Below, in pieces: positions 1 through 7,815 of a DNA stretch of 64,000 nucleotides. The stretch is taken from NCBI GenBank assembly GCA_949282255.1, contig CASDPA010000010.1, forward strand, positions 1 through 64,000, written 5' to 3'. The notes under the pieces are model-generated. The model was not told the origin of the DNA, searched no databases, and was given only the letters and a program-made list of their open reading frames with translations. This DNA is from an uncultured Spirochaetales bacterium (GTDB lineage: Bacteria; Spirochaetota; Spirochaetia; Sphaerochaetales; Sphaerochaetaceae). Numbering within the stretch: position 1 is the stretch's first letter; each line of letters starts with the position of its first letter. Position numbers and translations under genes: made by a program.

Positions 1-94
1 GTGCACGTGGCGTTACAATTCAGGGCGCTGTCGCGCTGGTTGGTACCAGACCCTTATAGGGTCAGAGCAAACTACCGGCTGAGCCGGTAGTCAT
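1..94 (-). ncRNA. Possible HEARO / IscB omega-RNA 5' end (mobile element edge, truncated by window)
   Basis: Read on the minus strand, an ATGA (94-91) is followed at once by a near-perfect hairpin, CTACCGG/CCGGTAG with a five-base loop (90-72), then a second hairpin GACCC-TATAA-GGGTC (63-49), then GC-rich sequence to the edge. HEARO RNAs, now understood as the guide RNAs of IscB transposon nucleases, are known to begin directly after ATGA or GTGA and to start with a strong hairpin; a guide would come from the flank at about 95-120. The iscB gene would lie off the left edge on the minus strand, so it cannot be confirmed. The alternative is the right end of a TnpB (IS200/IS605-type) element on the plus strand. 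The element edge sits about 35 nt past the stop of the neighbouring hydrolase, so that gene is not broken. Confidence 0.45.
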
Positions 95-128
95 GATTTC
101 TGAAACAAGCTCAAGCCAGCCTTTTTCT

Positions 129-677
129 TCATGACCCAAAATTCTTGAAGATTGCATCTATTATAAAATCATTCAGCTTTTCAGTTTCTTTCTCACTCTC
201 TTTTTTCAGGCTATGCCCTACTTCGGGTACGATCAGAGCCGGGAAACCATGCGCTTTGCCAAAAGATGCTAAAAATGAAGCATCCAAGAGAGGATCCCTA
301 TCGCCAATGACCGCATATCCAACCAAAGAATATGCAGACAATTCACAAAGAGCATCCATTGTAGGAGTGAGCAGGATATGCCTGGTTTTTATCTTCAGTA
401 GTGATGAGATCTTCAATGCGCTTATGCACCCCAGGCTTTTTGAGACAAACACCAAATCATCCTCCCCGCTCACCCACAGGTCGCTTAAAACACATAGTGC
501 ATAGCCTGTTGCGATATCCGCAGCTTCCTTGACAGTTTCAATATCTTTAAAGGGGATGAAGGAGAAGCTGATTGGAAATGATGAGAATCCACGCTTTTCA
601 AGCTCAAGACGCACACGCACAAAAAGCCTTTCGTCGCAGGTATATCCGGTTCCAGGAAAAAATATGGCTTTTCTCAT
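129..677 (-). CDS. Alpha/beta-fold hydrolase, small
   Basis: A 182-residue protein with the outline of a small alpha/beta hydrolase. The nucleophile elbow is S-K-S-L-G, with Ser81 as likely nucleophile; Asp126 or Asp128 in a GDRDP loop and His155 in a V-G-H-S loop could complete the triad. The opening FFPGTGYTCDERLF is the usual oxyanion-hole loop. There is no signal peptide, so it is cytoplasmic. Substrate cannot be told from sequence; many relatives are poorly defined esterases. The start is supported by AGGAGG seven bases upstream. It is divergent from the HAD gene at 747 with a 69-bp shared control region. Confidence 0.7.
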   Translation of the reverse strand: MRKAIFFPGTGYTCDERLFVRVRLELEKRGFSSFPISFSFIPFKDIETVKEAADIATGYALCVLSDLWVSGEDDLVFVSKSLGCISALKISSLLKIKTRHILLTPTMDALCELSAYSLVGYAVIGDRDPLLDASFLASFGKAHGFPALIVPEVGHSLKKESEKETEKLNDFIIDAIFKNFGS

Positions 678-746
678 TTAAAACCCTCCTGCCCCATTCT
701 ATCATGGAAATATACGGCATGATAAAATAACAGCAGGAAAGAAGAA

Positions 747-1355
747 ATGCATTATGTTTTTTTTGACATCGGTTCTACTCTGGTTGATGAACGGAAAGCC
801 TATGATGAGAGAACACGTGCGATGATAGCAGAAAGCGGCATATCATTTGAGCAATTTACAGCAAAAAGGATTTTTTTCTCCCAAAAGGGCTTGGACGGGG
901 AAAGCGAGGCTGTAAGGTTTTTCAACCTCACGAAAACCCCTTGGCCAAGCGAGTACGAAAGACTTTTCCCGGATGCCGAAAAAACCCTTTCATATTTGAA
1001 AGGAAAGGGATATAAGCTCGGGATAATCGCAAACCAGCTTTCTGGGGCAAAAGTGAGGCTGAAGGACTTTGGCATACTTGAATACTTTGAGACATTTGCC
1101 ATCTCATCAGAGCTGGGGATACAAAAACCTGATGAGAGGATCTTTTTGTGGGCATTAAAGGCGTTTGGGTGCACCGCACAAGATGCTGTGATGATTGGGG
1201 ATCGGATAGACAACGACATAATTCCAGCAAAAAGGATTGGAATGAAAACAGTTTGGATAAACAGAAATCCCAATATGACAAAGATGGATTCCGGATTATT
1301 GGATTTTGCAGACCATGTCGTTTATTCGCTCGACGGCTTGAGAGACCTTTTATGA
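747..1355 (+). CDS. HAD-superfamily hydrolase with altered catalytic motif
   Basis: A 202-residue HAD-fold protein. Motif I is F-D-I-G-S-T-L: the nucleophile Asp7 is present but the acid/base Asp normally two residues later is Gly9. Motif II reads I-I-A-N (Ala95), without the usual Ser/Thr before the Asn. Lys127 and the motif IV stretch GDRIDND (151-157) are intact, so Mg binding and the stabilising Lys remain. A subset of HAD proteins carries DxGST and may use a different acid/base or be non-phosphatase enzymes. An AGGA lies eight bases before the ATG. Ends 4 bp from the convergent metallophosphatase gene. Function unassigned beyond fold. Confidence 0.75.
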   Translation: MHYVFFDIGSTLVDERKAYDERTRAMIAESGISFEQFTAKRIFFSQKGLDGESEAVRFFNLTKTPWPSEYERLFPDAEKTLSYLKGKGYKLGIIANQLSGAKVRLKDFGILEYFETFAISSELGIQKPDERIFLWALKAFGCTAQDAVMIGDRIDNDIIPAKRIGMKTVWINRNPNMTKMDSGLLDFADHVVYSLDGLRDLL

Positions 1356-1359
1356 TACT

Positions 1360-2106
1360 TCATTGATACAGCTCGGACACAAGGCTGCTTTGGAAGAATT
1401 GTCCTGTATCAAGATCCATCATCGTAAGCCTCATCCCCCATCCTGCGCCCGTATCCAGATCGATCAGATTGTAATCCCCGCTCATAAGAGGGGAATAATC
1501 CTTCTTTACAAGTGGGGAATGCCCCACCAGTATCTTTCTGGAGAGCTTTCTCACCTTCTTCATGACATCCTTCCTTTTTTTACCATCATAAGCAAGCAGT
1601 ACCAGGCTGCGGTCAACAGTCACGGAAGGAGGATCCTCGGAAAAGGCCAGATCATCCCTTACTGTTTTAAAAAGCATGTCCGGTATCAACGAATCCCAAT
1701 CGGCATCCACAGGAAGGCCTCCATGCACCATCACATATCCCGGAAAAAGCCTTATATACGGCCAAGAGGATAAGAAGGAGGCCATCTCCAACAGTCTGCT
1801 TTTACCCAGCCCCGCCCTTTTGAAGGAGGAAACTGTAGCATTCCCGCCCTTTTTGCCATACCAGAAATCATCGCTTCCGCCGGAAAAAAGATAATCCAAG
1901 AGATATAGATCGTGATTGCCGAGCACAGGATAGAACTTCTTGATCCTCATCATCAGCTCCAGCGTCTCATAGGTCTCAGGATACCGGTCGCAGACATCTC
2001 CGACAAAATAAAGCTCGTCATCCTCGAATGAGAAAGAAACCTTTTCCAAAACGTCACAAAGCGCCCTGTATGCCCCATGCACATCGCCAAGGGCGTACCG
2101 GGCCAT
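1360..2106 (-). CDS. Metallophosphoesterase, PP1/PP2A-like
   Basis: A 248-residue calcineurin-like phosphoesterase close to bacterial PrpA/PrpE and ApaH types. Metal-site motifs are in order: GDVHG near the N-terminus, GDVCDR around residue 37, GNHD around residue 66, a single His in M-V-H-G, and a GHS motif near residue 197. Family members act as serine/threonine protein phosphatases or Ap4A hydrolases; sequence alone does not decide. The ATG at 2106 shares one base with the TGA of rsmA (TGATG), so it is probably translationally coupled; GGGGGAA lies upstream. An in-frame TTG at 2112 is a less likely start. Confidence 0.85.
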   Translation of the reverse strand: MARYALGDVHGAYRALCDVLEKVSFSFEDDELYFVGDVCDRYPETYETLELMMRIKKFYPVLGNHDLYLLDYLFSGGSDDFWYGKKGGNATVSSFKRAGLGKSRLLEMASFLSSWPYIRLFPGYVMVHGGLPVDADWDSLIPDMLFKTVRDDLAFSEDPPSVTVDRSLVLLAYDGKKRKDVMKKVRKLSRKILVGHSPLVKKDYSPLMSGDYNLIDLDTGAGWGMRLTMMDLDTGQFFQSSLVSELYQ

Positions 2107-2936
2107 CAGCAAATTCCCCCATGAAGGCGCAATATATCCTCAAGAAAGAGGTTCTCCGCCCTTTCTGCAGGGCTTATTCCAGCAGCTTCCAGCACCTGGT
2201 CAACCCTGTCCTTGCCGACCAATGGGATGAGATTGTTCCTTACAGTCTTCCGCCGCTGGGAAAAAAGCGTCCTGACCAAAAAGGAAAAGGACTTGCGGTC
2301 GATATCATAAAGCCCTTCCTTTTTCTTCATCACCACGACAGCAGAGTCTACATTCGGTTCGGGAAAGAAATTCTTCCTTCCTATGCAGAAAGCACAATAC
2401 GGCGTGTAATCGAGCTGGCAAAGAACAGAAAAAGATGAATAATCCTTATTGCCAGGCTTTGCGGCCATCCTGTCCACGACCTCTTTCTGAAGCGTAAAAA
2501 CCATGATCTCAGGAAGGACGGCCCTTTCTATAATATCGGCGATGATCAACGATCCGACGTTGTAAGGCAGATTGCCCATTATCGCATAGGGATGGTCGGA
2601 TATGCCTTTCATCGTCTTTAGCGCATCCCCCTCCACAAGTGAAAAAAGGCTTTCATCAAAAAAAGCCTCATTATCGAGGATATTCGCAAAGCCATGATCT
2701 ATCTCAAAGCAGGTCAGGACGGCACCTCTTTTGATAAGCTGCTCGGTAAGGGCTCCGAGCCCCGGGCCTACCTCCCATACCGTCTTTCCTTTGATATTGC
2801 CTGCAAGATCCGCAATACGGCTTCTCACAGATTCAAGAAGAAGAAAATTCTGCCCGAATTTCTTACTCATGGCAAAGCCATGAGACTCCAGGACAGCTGC
2901 AATTTCCCTGACGCTCTCGTAATCAAGATCCCACAT
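2106..2936 (-). CDS. rsmA: 16S rRNA (adenine1518-N6/adenine1519-N6)-dimethyltransferase
   Basis: RsmA (KsgA) dimethylates two adjacent adenosines near the 3' end of 16S rRNA late in 30S assembly. The protein shows the opening K-F-G-Q-N-F-L, the SAM motif E-V-G-P-G-L-G-A-L-T and the catalytic N-L-P-Y-N, plus the C-terminal helical domain with QRRKTVRNNL. I chose ATG 2936, four bases after the comEC-like stop, giving 276 residues and a normal N-terminus; ATG 2975 would add 13 residues and overlap comEC. Neither start has a good ribosome site, which fits coupling within the operon pgm - membrane protein - comEC - rsmA - phosphatase. Confidence 0.93.
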   Translation of the reverse strand: MWDLDYESVREIAAVLESHGFAMSKKFGQNFLLLESVRSRIADLAGNIKGKTVWEVGPGLGALTEQLIKRGAVLTCFEIDHGFANILDNEAFFDESLFSLVEGDALKTMKGISDHPYAIMGNLPYNVGSLIIADIIERAVLPEIMVFTLQKEVVDRMAAKPGNKDYSSFSVLCQLDYTPYCAFCIGRKNFFPEPNVDSAVVVMKKKEGLYDIDRKSFSFLVRTLFSQRRKTVRNNLIPLVGKDRVDQVLEAAGISPAERAENLFLEDILRLHGGIC

Positions 2937-2940
2937 GGCT

Positions 2941-4248
2941 CTAGGATAAGTGATTTTTCGCCGGTTTTGCAACATGGGCAGCCAGAAGAAGATAGGAAAG
3001 GATCAGCAGCAGACCTGCATACGTTCCGACATCGTTGGTGGAGGCTGAAGAAGGGATCCTGCTTAAAATGAAACTTAAAGCCTCATAAGGATAATGTATG
3101 AGAAAAGATAAAAAGGGAAATATCAGGGCCATCATGCAAAGCGCCATGAACACCGTAACAAGAAATGTGATTGGAAACGAGAAAAAAAGACCCGACAGGG
3201 TAAATGATCCGAAGAGCATCAGCGAATATGGGATTGAAAATGAAAGGGCTCCCGCGCTCTGTACCACTGGCTTGAAAAACCGTATGAGAGGCACATTCTC
3301 AACAGGACTGAAGAAAAACATTCCCGAAAGGGACAAGAAGCTGTAGACGGAAGCTGCACAAAAAAGGTTTTCCGGGAAAAAGAGAGAAAGCAGGATGAAG
3401 GAAAGGCATACCGCCTCATCACTATCGGCATCAGGAAAGAGGAAAAATATCATCCTGAAGCAGAAAGCCCTGAAAAGGGATGCGCGGAAAGAGGAAAGCC
3501 AGGTGAAGGAAAACAGAAGGGGGATGGATAGCGCCCGGGCCCGTTTTCTTCCAATGAAAGGAGCAAGGGGAAGAACAAGAAAAGAGGACAATATCGACAA
3601 ATGCATTCCAGATAACGCAAAGACATGCGATACCCCTTTTTCCCTGCCTTTTTCCACCACGATGTTCTCAGGATCGTATCCTGCTCCGAAAAAAAGAAGG
3701 CGGAAAAGCTCCAATTCCTCCCCGTTGAGCCCCTCCAGGCGGGAAGAAAGGAAAAACCTTATGCTTCTTCTTGCCGTGTCGTAAACGGAAAGGCTCTCCG
3801 CTTCCACATGCTCTGCAAAAAAGAAGCCGTCCTCGGCAAAATACCCTTCCGCCCTTATGAATGCATCTCTTCCAAAAGGATTGTATGGGCTGATAACCCC
3901 CACCACCCCGGAGGCGGAGGCATAAACACCATGATCGGTCCTTACACTGGAAAGCTCCATGGAGAAATACTGCATCCCATCATTCTTGATGGACGGTTCG
4001 CTCGACGCAATGCCTGTTATGCCGCTGATGCGCTCCTTTTCCAGGCCGAGAGATATGCAAAAGGTGTTTGACGCTTTCACAGCAGAGGCCAGAACCGCAG
4101 CAAAAATGATGATGCGCACCATCTTTTTCTCGTCTTCTGCAAGAAAAAAAAGAATGAGCAAAAGAGCAAGGAAAAAAGGGAACGGGAAAAGATGGCAAGG
4201 AAAAAGCAAGACTAGGTAAATGACGAGAACCAGCGGTATGTAAAGCAT
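2941..4248 (-). CDS. ComEC/Rec2-like competence membrane protein, lacks C-terminal nuclease-like domain
   Basis: A 435-residue polytopic membrane protein. After N-terminal membrane helices comes an OB-like region with soluble residues about 65-175, then the diagnostic competence motif V-S-H-V-F-A-L-S-G-M-H-L followed by several hydrophobic helices. ComEC forms the inner-membrane channel for single-stranded DNA uptake. The metallo-beta-lactamase-like C-terminal domain of full-length ComEC (usually 700-800 residues) is absent. A shorter form like this occurs in several lineages. The real start is ATG 4248, with GGAGG five bases upstream; the in-frame TTG at 4260 overlaps that site. Whether it supports transformation here is not known. 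Confidence 0.85.
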   Translation of the reverse strand: MLYIPLVLVIYLVLLFPCHLFPFPFFLALLLILFFLAEDEKKMVRIIIFAAVLASAVKASNTFCISLGLEKERISGITGIASSEPSIKNDGMQYFSMELSSVRTDHGVYASASGVVGVISPYNPFGRDAFIRAEGYFAEDGFFFAEHVEAESLSVYDTARRSIRFFLSSRLEGLNGEELELFRLLFFGAGYDPENIVVEKGREKGVSHVFALSGMHLSILSSFLVLPLAPFIGRKRARALSIPLLFSFTWLSSFRASLFRAFCFRMIFFLFPDADSDEAVCLSFILLSLFFPENLFCAASVYSFLSLSGMFFFSPVENVPLIRFFKPVVQSAGALSFSIPYSLMLFGSFTLSGLFFSFPITFLVTVFMALCMMALIFPFLSFLIHYPYEALSFILSRIPSSASTNDVGTYAGLLLILSYLLLAAHVAKPAKNHLS

Positions 4249-4293
4249 TCCTTCCTCCAACTATATAGAGAAAGGAAAGACGCTTATGTCCAA

Positions 4294-5028
4294 TCAAAGC
4301 GAGAGATAAAAGGCTAAAAGATATATGTCATAACGTCCTGTGCCATAAGCTTTCAGGAGGCGGTTCCTCATCGATTTGGGATCATAACCACCCTTTTTCA
4401 GATCCTGCATATCGGAAACAAGAGCCTTCTCCTCCTTTGCCATATGAGAAGAGAACAACCGGGAGAAAAGATGATACATATCCTCCTCTCCAAAAGGGAC
4501 AGGAAAACCGTCCAGGCCTGAGACGATCCTATCTGTAAGCTCTACAGGGGATAATTTTTTCAAATCCGAATAAAAGGACTCCAAGCGCCCAAGCAGCAGG
4601 CTTTCCTCCTCCAAGGCATCATCAACGGCCTTCTGCAGCCTCTTCTTATAATCTGTCGCCATGATCTGCCTGGTATCGCGTTTTTTCATATACCGCCAGA
4701 AAACAGCACTTGCAGCAAGAGCGATTATGATCTCATCAAGAATCGGAAAAGGATCGCGTACGGCAAGCGTTCCGATAAAATAAACAATCAAGAATACAAG
4801 AGAAGAAAGCAGGAGACGGACAGTATACCTTTTCTCCTGCACATAATGGTCGACCATCTTGGAAATCTTTTGTTTCAACCCAGCTGTGAATTCTTCCTCC
4901 TCCCTTCCAGAAAGAAGATAGGAGGAATAAATATGGAAAGCCGGATCCTCGGCACTTCCATAGCCCTTGATGTCGATATCGCTCAGATCGATCGCCTCAC
5001 CATCAAGGACCAGATGAAAAACTGTCAT
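4294..5028 (-). CDS. Hypothetical protein with two central membrane helices
   Basis: A 244-residue protein I do not recognise. An N-terminal soluble part (about 1-70) is followed by two hydrophobic segments around residues 72-90 and 95-112, then a charged, probably helical C-terminal half rich in Glu, Lys and Leu ending in LLKAYGTGRYDIYLLAFYLSL. Predicted to sit in the inner membrane with a large cytoplasmic tail. ATG 5028 shares its A with the pgm stop (TGATG), so it is translationally coupled to pgm; the in-frame TTG one codon earlier is unlikely. Located between pgm and the comEC-like gene, context gives no clear role. Confidence 0.7.
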   Translation of the reverse strand: MTVFHLVLDGEAIDLSDIDIKGYGSAEDPAFHIYSSYLLSGREEEEFTAGLKQKISKMVDHYVQEKRYTVRLLLSSLVFLIVYFIGTLAVRDPFPILDEIIIALAASAVFWRYMKKRDTRQIMATDYKKRLQKAVDDALEEESLLLGRLESFYSDLKKLSPVELTDRIVSGLDGFPVPFGEEDMYHLFSRLFSSHMAKEEKALVSDMQDLKKGGYDPKSMRNRLLKAYGTGRYDIYLLAFYLSL

Positions 5029-6746
5029 CAAAGAGCATCCTTGAAATCGGAAATTATTTCACCAAGCCTCTCTTCGAGGGCCTTTCTTCCGTCCGCGCCC
5101 TCTTTAAGGAACACATAGTATTTGATCTTCGGTTCGGTGCCCGACGGACGTACGACAAGCTTTTCGCCGCTGGTAAAACGGATGATTATGACATCCGCCT
5201 TCGGGAATTCGGTACCATCTTCCAGAAGATCCTCGATTTTCCCAATCTTTCTGCCTACGAGCGTATCCCCTGCTTTCAGATTGCGGAAATTCCTCATGAT
5301 CTCCTGCATCTTCTCCTTGCCGCTTGCACCTTCGTAATCACGGCTGAACACGACTTCCGTACTGTAACCGTAAGAGGCATAGATCGCATCAAGCCTCTGC
5401 TGCAGGGTAATGCCCTTTGAAGCGTAGTAGCACATCATCTCAACAGCTGCAACCGCAGAGGATACCGCATCCTTGTCTCGGACGGCATTAACGGTCAAAA
5501 ATCCATAGCTTTCCTCACAGCCAAAGAGGAAATATCTGTCCTTTGTGATTCCATCGTCGATCTTCTGCATCTGTTCAGCAATATATTTGAACCCTGTGAG
5601 CACATCCTTGCACTCCCCACCGTTCTTTTCTGCGATATCCCTGACAAGATCGGTGGTCACAAGACTCTTTACCACAAGCGGACTTTTTCCCGCGCCAAGA
5701 CCGAGCTCCTTCGCAGTAACCAAAAGATAATCGGCAAGAAGGGTTGCTATCTGATTTCCGGTAAGAAGCTGATACTCGCTCTTATCGCTGTTCTTTGGTA
5801 TTGCTATTCCCAACCTGTCTGCATCCGGATCCGTACCAAGCACGATATCCGCCTTTTCCTTTTTCGCAAGCGCGATAACTTTTTCCATGGCCTCGGCAGA
5901 TTCAGGATTTGGAAGCTTTACAGTCGGGAACGACCCGTCCGGCTCTTCCTGCTCATTGACAACCACGACATCGATCCCAAGATCACCAAGCATGGTCCTG
6001 ACAGGAATGTTGCCGGATCCATGCAAGGGCGTGTAAGCAACCTTTATCTTCGCCTTATCAAGAAGCTCCGGGCGGCGCAGAGATGCCTTGACCATAGAGT
6101 AATAGGCCTCGTCGACCTCTTTAGGAACAGATGTGAGAATGCCGCTCTTTCTGGCCTCATCCTCCCCCATATCCTTGATATCCTTGGCCTCGACCGCATT
6201 TGCAAGCTTTGCAATCTCTATATCATGCGGCGGTGTCACCTGGCCACCGTCGGACCAATAGACCTTGTAGCCGTTATACTTACTGGGATTATGGCTGGCT
6301 GTGACAACAATTCCAGCCGTCGCTTTCAGATACCGTGTGCAGAAGCTGAGCATCGGAACAGGATGAAGAACATCGTAAAGATATGTCCTTACCCCGTTGG
6401 CAGACAACACCAAAGCCGCAGAAAGGGCAAAATCCTTCGAAAAATGCCTGCTGTCATATGCGATCGCCACACTTGGATCCTTGATTGATTTCAAATAATC
6501 GGCAAGTCCCTGGGTAACCTTGCGCACCATGAACGTATTGATCCTGTTGGTGCCTCCCCCTATCACACCGCGCATTCCCGCGGTCCCGAAAGCAAGCGAT
6601 GTGTAGAACCTGTCATAAAGTCCATCCCAATCCTGCATCTCCACAGCATTTTCAACCTCGCTTCTGAAAACCGGGTTTTTTTCGCTGGAAATATAAAGAC
6701 GCGCCTTTTCCAGCACTTCCGCCTTCTGTTTCTCGGTAATCTCCAT
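5028..6746 (-). CDS. pgm: Phosphoglucomutase / phosphomannomutase (alpha-D-phosphohexomutase)
   Basis: A 572-residue alpha-D-phosphohexomutase interconverting glucose-1-P and glucose-6-P (or the mannose phosphates). The phosphoserine loop T-A-S-H-N-P-S-K-Y-N-G lies near residue 145; the metal loop D-P-D-A-D-R-L-G near 306; the sugar-specificity loop G-C-E-E-S-Y-G-F near 410; the phosphate-binding RPSGTEPKIKYY near the C-terminus. Length matches the long PgcA-type mutases. AGGAGG lies four bases before the ATG. It heads a coupled five-gene block running to the phosphatase at 1360. With the hexokinase at 42828 it would channel glucose to glucose-1-P for polysaccharide synthesis. Confidence 0.94.
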   Translation of the reverse strand: MEITEKQKAEVLEKARLYISSEKNPVFRSEVENAVEMQDWDGLYDRFYTSLAFGTAGMRGVIGGGTNRINTFMVRKVTQGLADYLKSIKDPSVAIAYDSRHFSKDFALSAALVLSANGVRTYLYDVLHPVPMLSFCTRYLKATAGIVVTASHNPSKYNGYKVYWSDGGQVTPPHDIEIAKLANAVEAKDIKDMGEDEARKSGILTSVPKEVDEAYYSMVKASLRRPELLDKAKIKVAYTPLHGSGNIPVRTMLGDLGIDVVVVNEQEEPDGSFPTVKLPNPESAEAMEKVIALAKKEKADIVLGTDPDADRLGIAIPKNSDKSEYQLLTGNQIATLLADYLLVTAKELGLGAGKSPLVVKSLVTTDLVRDIAEKNGGECKDVLTGFKYIAEQMQKIDDGITKDRYFLFGCEESYGFLTVNAVRDKDAVSSAVAAVEMMCYYASKGITLQQRLDAIYASYGYSTEVVFSRDYEGASGKEKMQEIMRNFRNLKAGDTLVGRKIGKIEDLLEDGTEFPKADVIIIRFTSGEKLVVRPSGTEPKIKYYVFLKEGADGRKALEERLGEIISDFKDAL

Positions 6747-6807
6747 AAACCCTCCTAATCAAACCGGAAAATCTCTCTTAGATTATACAACAGAAAATGA
6801 AGCGGCC

Positions 6808-7473
6808 TCAATCAAATAATACCGCCGAAAGCGCATTTGAAAGCATTTTCACATCCCTTGCGACATACAGAGGGCAAAAAGCCTCAAAACTACGGGCATC
6901 CCTGAAGCCGTAAGAAACAAGGATCACCGGGGCATTGATGTTTTTGGCGGTTTGGTAATCCACATCGCTGTCGCCGACAAAAACAACCCTGCGCCTATCC
7001 AGACCGGCCTCCTCCAAAACAGACAATGTCAATCCCGCATCAGGCTTCAAAGGAGAGGATGGTCTTTTTCCCCGCACAAAAAGAAATCTTACAAAAGGAA
7101 AATGCACTCTCATCAAAAGCTGTGCTATATCCTCATCCTTGTTCGTAAGCACCCCCATTGGAATACCCTTCGACTGCAAGGTCAAAAGCATTTCCTCCAT
7201 CCCCGGGTAACTTCTTGTCCTGACGGATGGATTGCTCCTGTAATAACGCAGCATCGTATCATAACATCCGTCGACATCACCACTTACTCCGCCATGGGCC
7301 ACCACCGCCCGCTCCATAGCTTTTTTCAGACCATTTCCGACATAGGATTTCACCTCTTCGGTGGTGCAGGTCTTCAAATTTCTCGATACAAGTGCGAAAT
7401 TGATGGCTTCCTTAATATCGGGAAGCGTATCGAGCAGGGTTCCGTCAAGGTCAAAAACAACAGCTTTTTCCAT
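6808..7473 (-). CDS. HAD phosphatase, phosphoglycolate phosphatase-like
   Basis: A 221-residue HAD hydrolase with complete motifs: [10 protein letters not shown] at the N-terminus (nucleophile Asp8, acid/base Asp10), G-V-L-T-N-K as motif II, a Lys in L-K-P-D, and V-F-V-G-D-S-D-V-D as motif IV. The helical cap between residues 15 and 90 places it among Gph/beta-phosphoglucomutase-like enzymes. Substrate could be 2-phosphoglycolate or another small phosphate ester. It precedes pgm by 61 bp on the same strand, so the two may share a transcript. Weak ribosome site. Confidence 0.85.
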   Translation of the reverse strand: MEKAVVFDLDGTLLDTLPDIKEAINFALVSRNLKTCTTEEVKSYVGNGLKKAMERAVVAHGGVSGDVDGCYDTMLRYYRSNPSVRTRSYPGMEEMLLTLQSKGIPMGVLTNKDEDIAQLLMRVHFPFVRFLFVRGKRPSSPLKPDAGLTLSVLEEAGLDRRRVVFVGDSDVDYQTAKNINAPVILVSYGFRDARSFEAFCPLYVARDVKMLSNALSAVLFD

Positions 7474-7568
7474 AACAGCAGTCTACTACCTGCATATGGT
7501 TGCAATCAATATGTGGACTACCGCCCCGGTGCCGTCTTCGCATTTTATAAGACAAGACCATATTATTC

Positions 7569-7788
7569 TCATGTCCTCTGCCATTTTTCATAAACAGATG
7601 TAAGATATTCTTTCAGGCTCACAATTTTCTGACGCTCGGCTTCTATCGGAGATCTTGTCCTTCCATAGCTCTTTGAACTTTTCTTCTATCCGGCCAGTTT
7701 CCTGCAGGTGTTCTAACCATCCGCTTTCCTGCACCTTGGAAAGGATGGGCTCCATCTCGGTTTTTACAGTATAAGGGAGTTGGATTAC
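7569..7788 (-). pseudogene. Frameshifted remnant of an unidentified gene
   Basis: In the 342-bp gap 7474-7815 the minus strand encodes about 47 protein-like residues (starting VIQLPYTVKTEMEPILSK, from 7788) that continue in the next frame as IEAERQKIVSLKEYLTSV and finish at a TGA at 7569-7571. The join is near 7655-7665, where a one-base shift restores a single amphipathic, Lys/Glu-rich reading frame of about 71 residues. An in-frame stop lies immediately upstream and no ribosome site is visible. It looks like the C-terminal end of a lost gene. I do not recognise the family. Nothing else was seen in the gap. Confidence 0.45.
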
Positions 7789-7815
7789 TTATGAAATACG
7801 ATTATCATTTATGCC

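Noticed and set aside
2106-2975. Upstream ATG 2975 for rsmA
   Set aside because: It would overlap comEC by 35 bases, has no ribosome site and adds residues not expected in the family.
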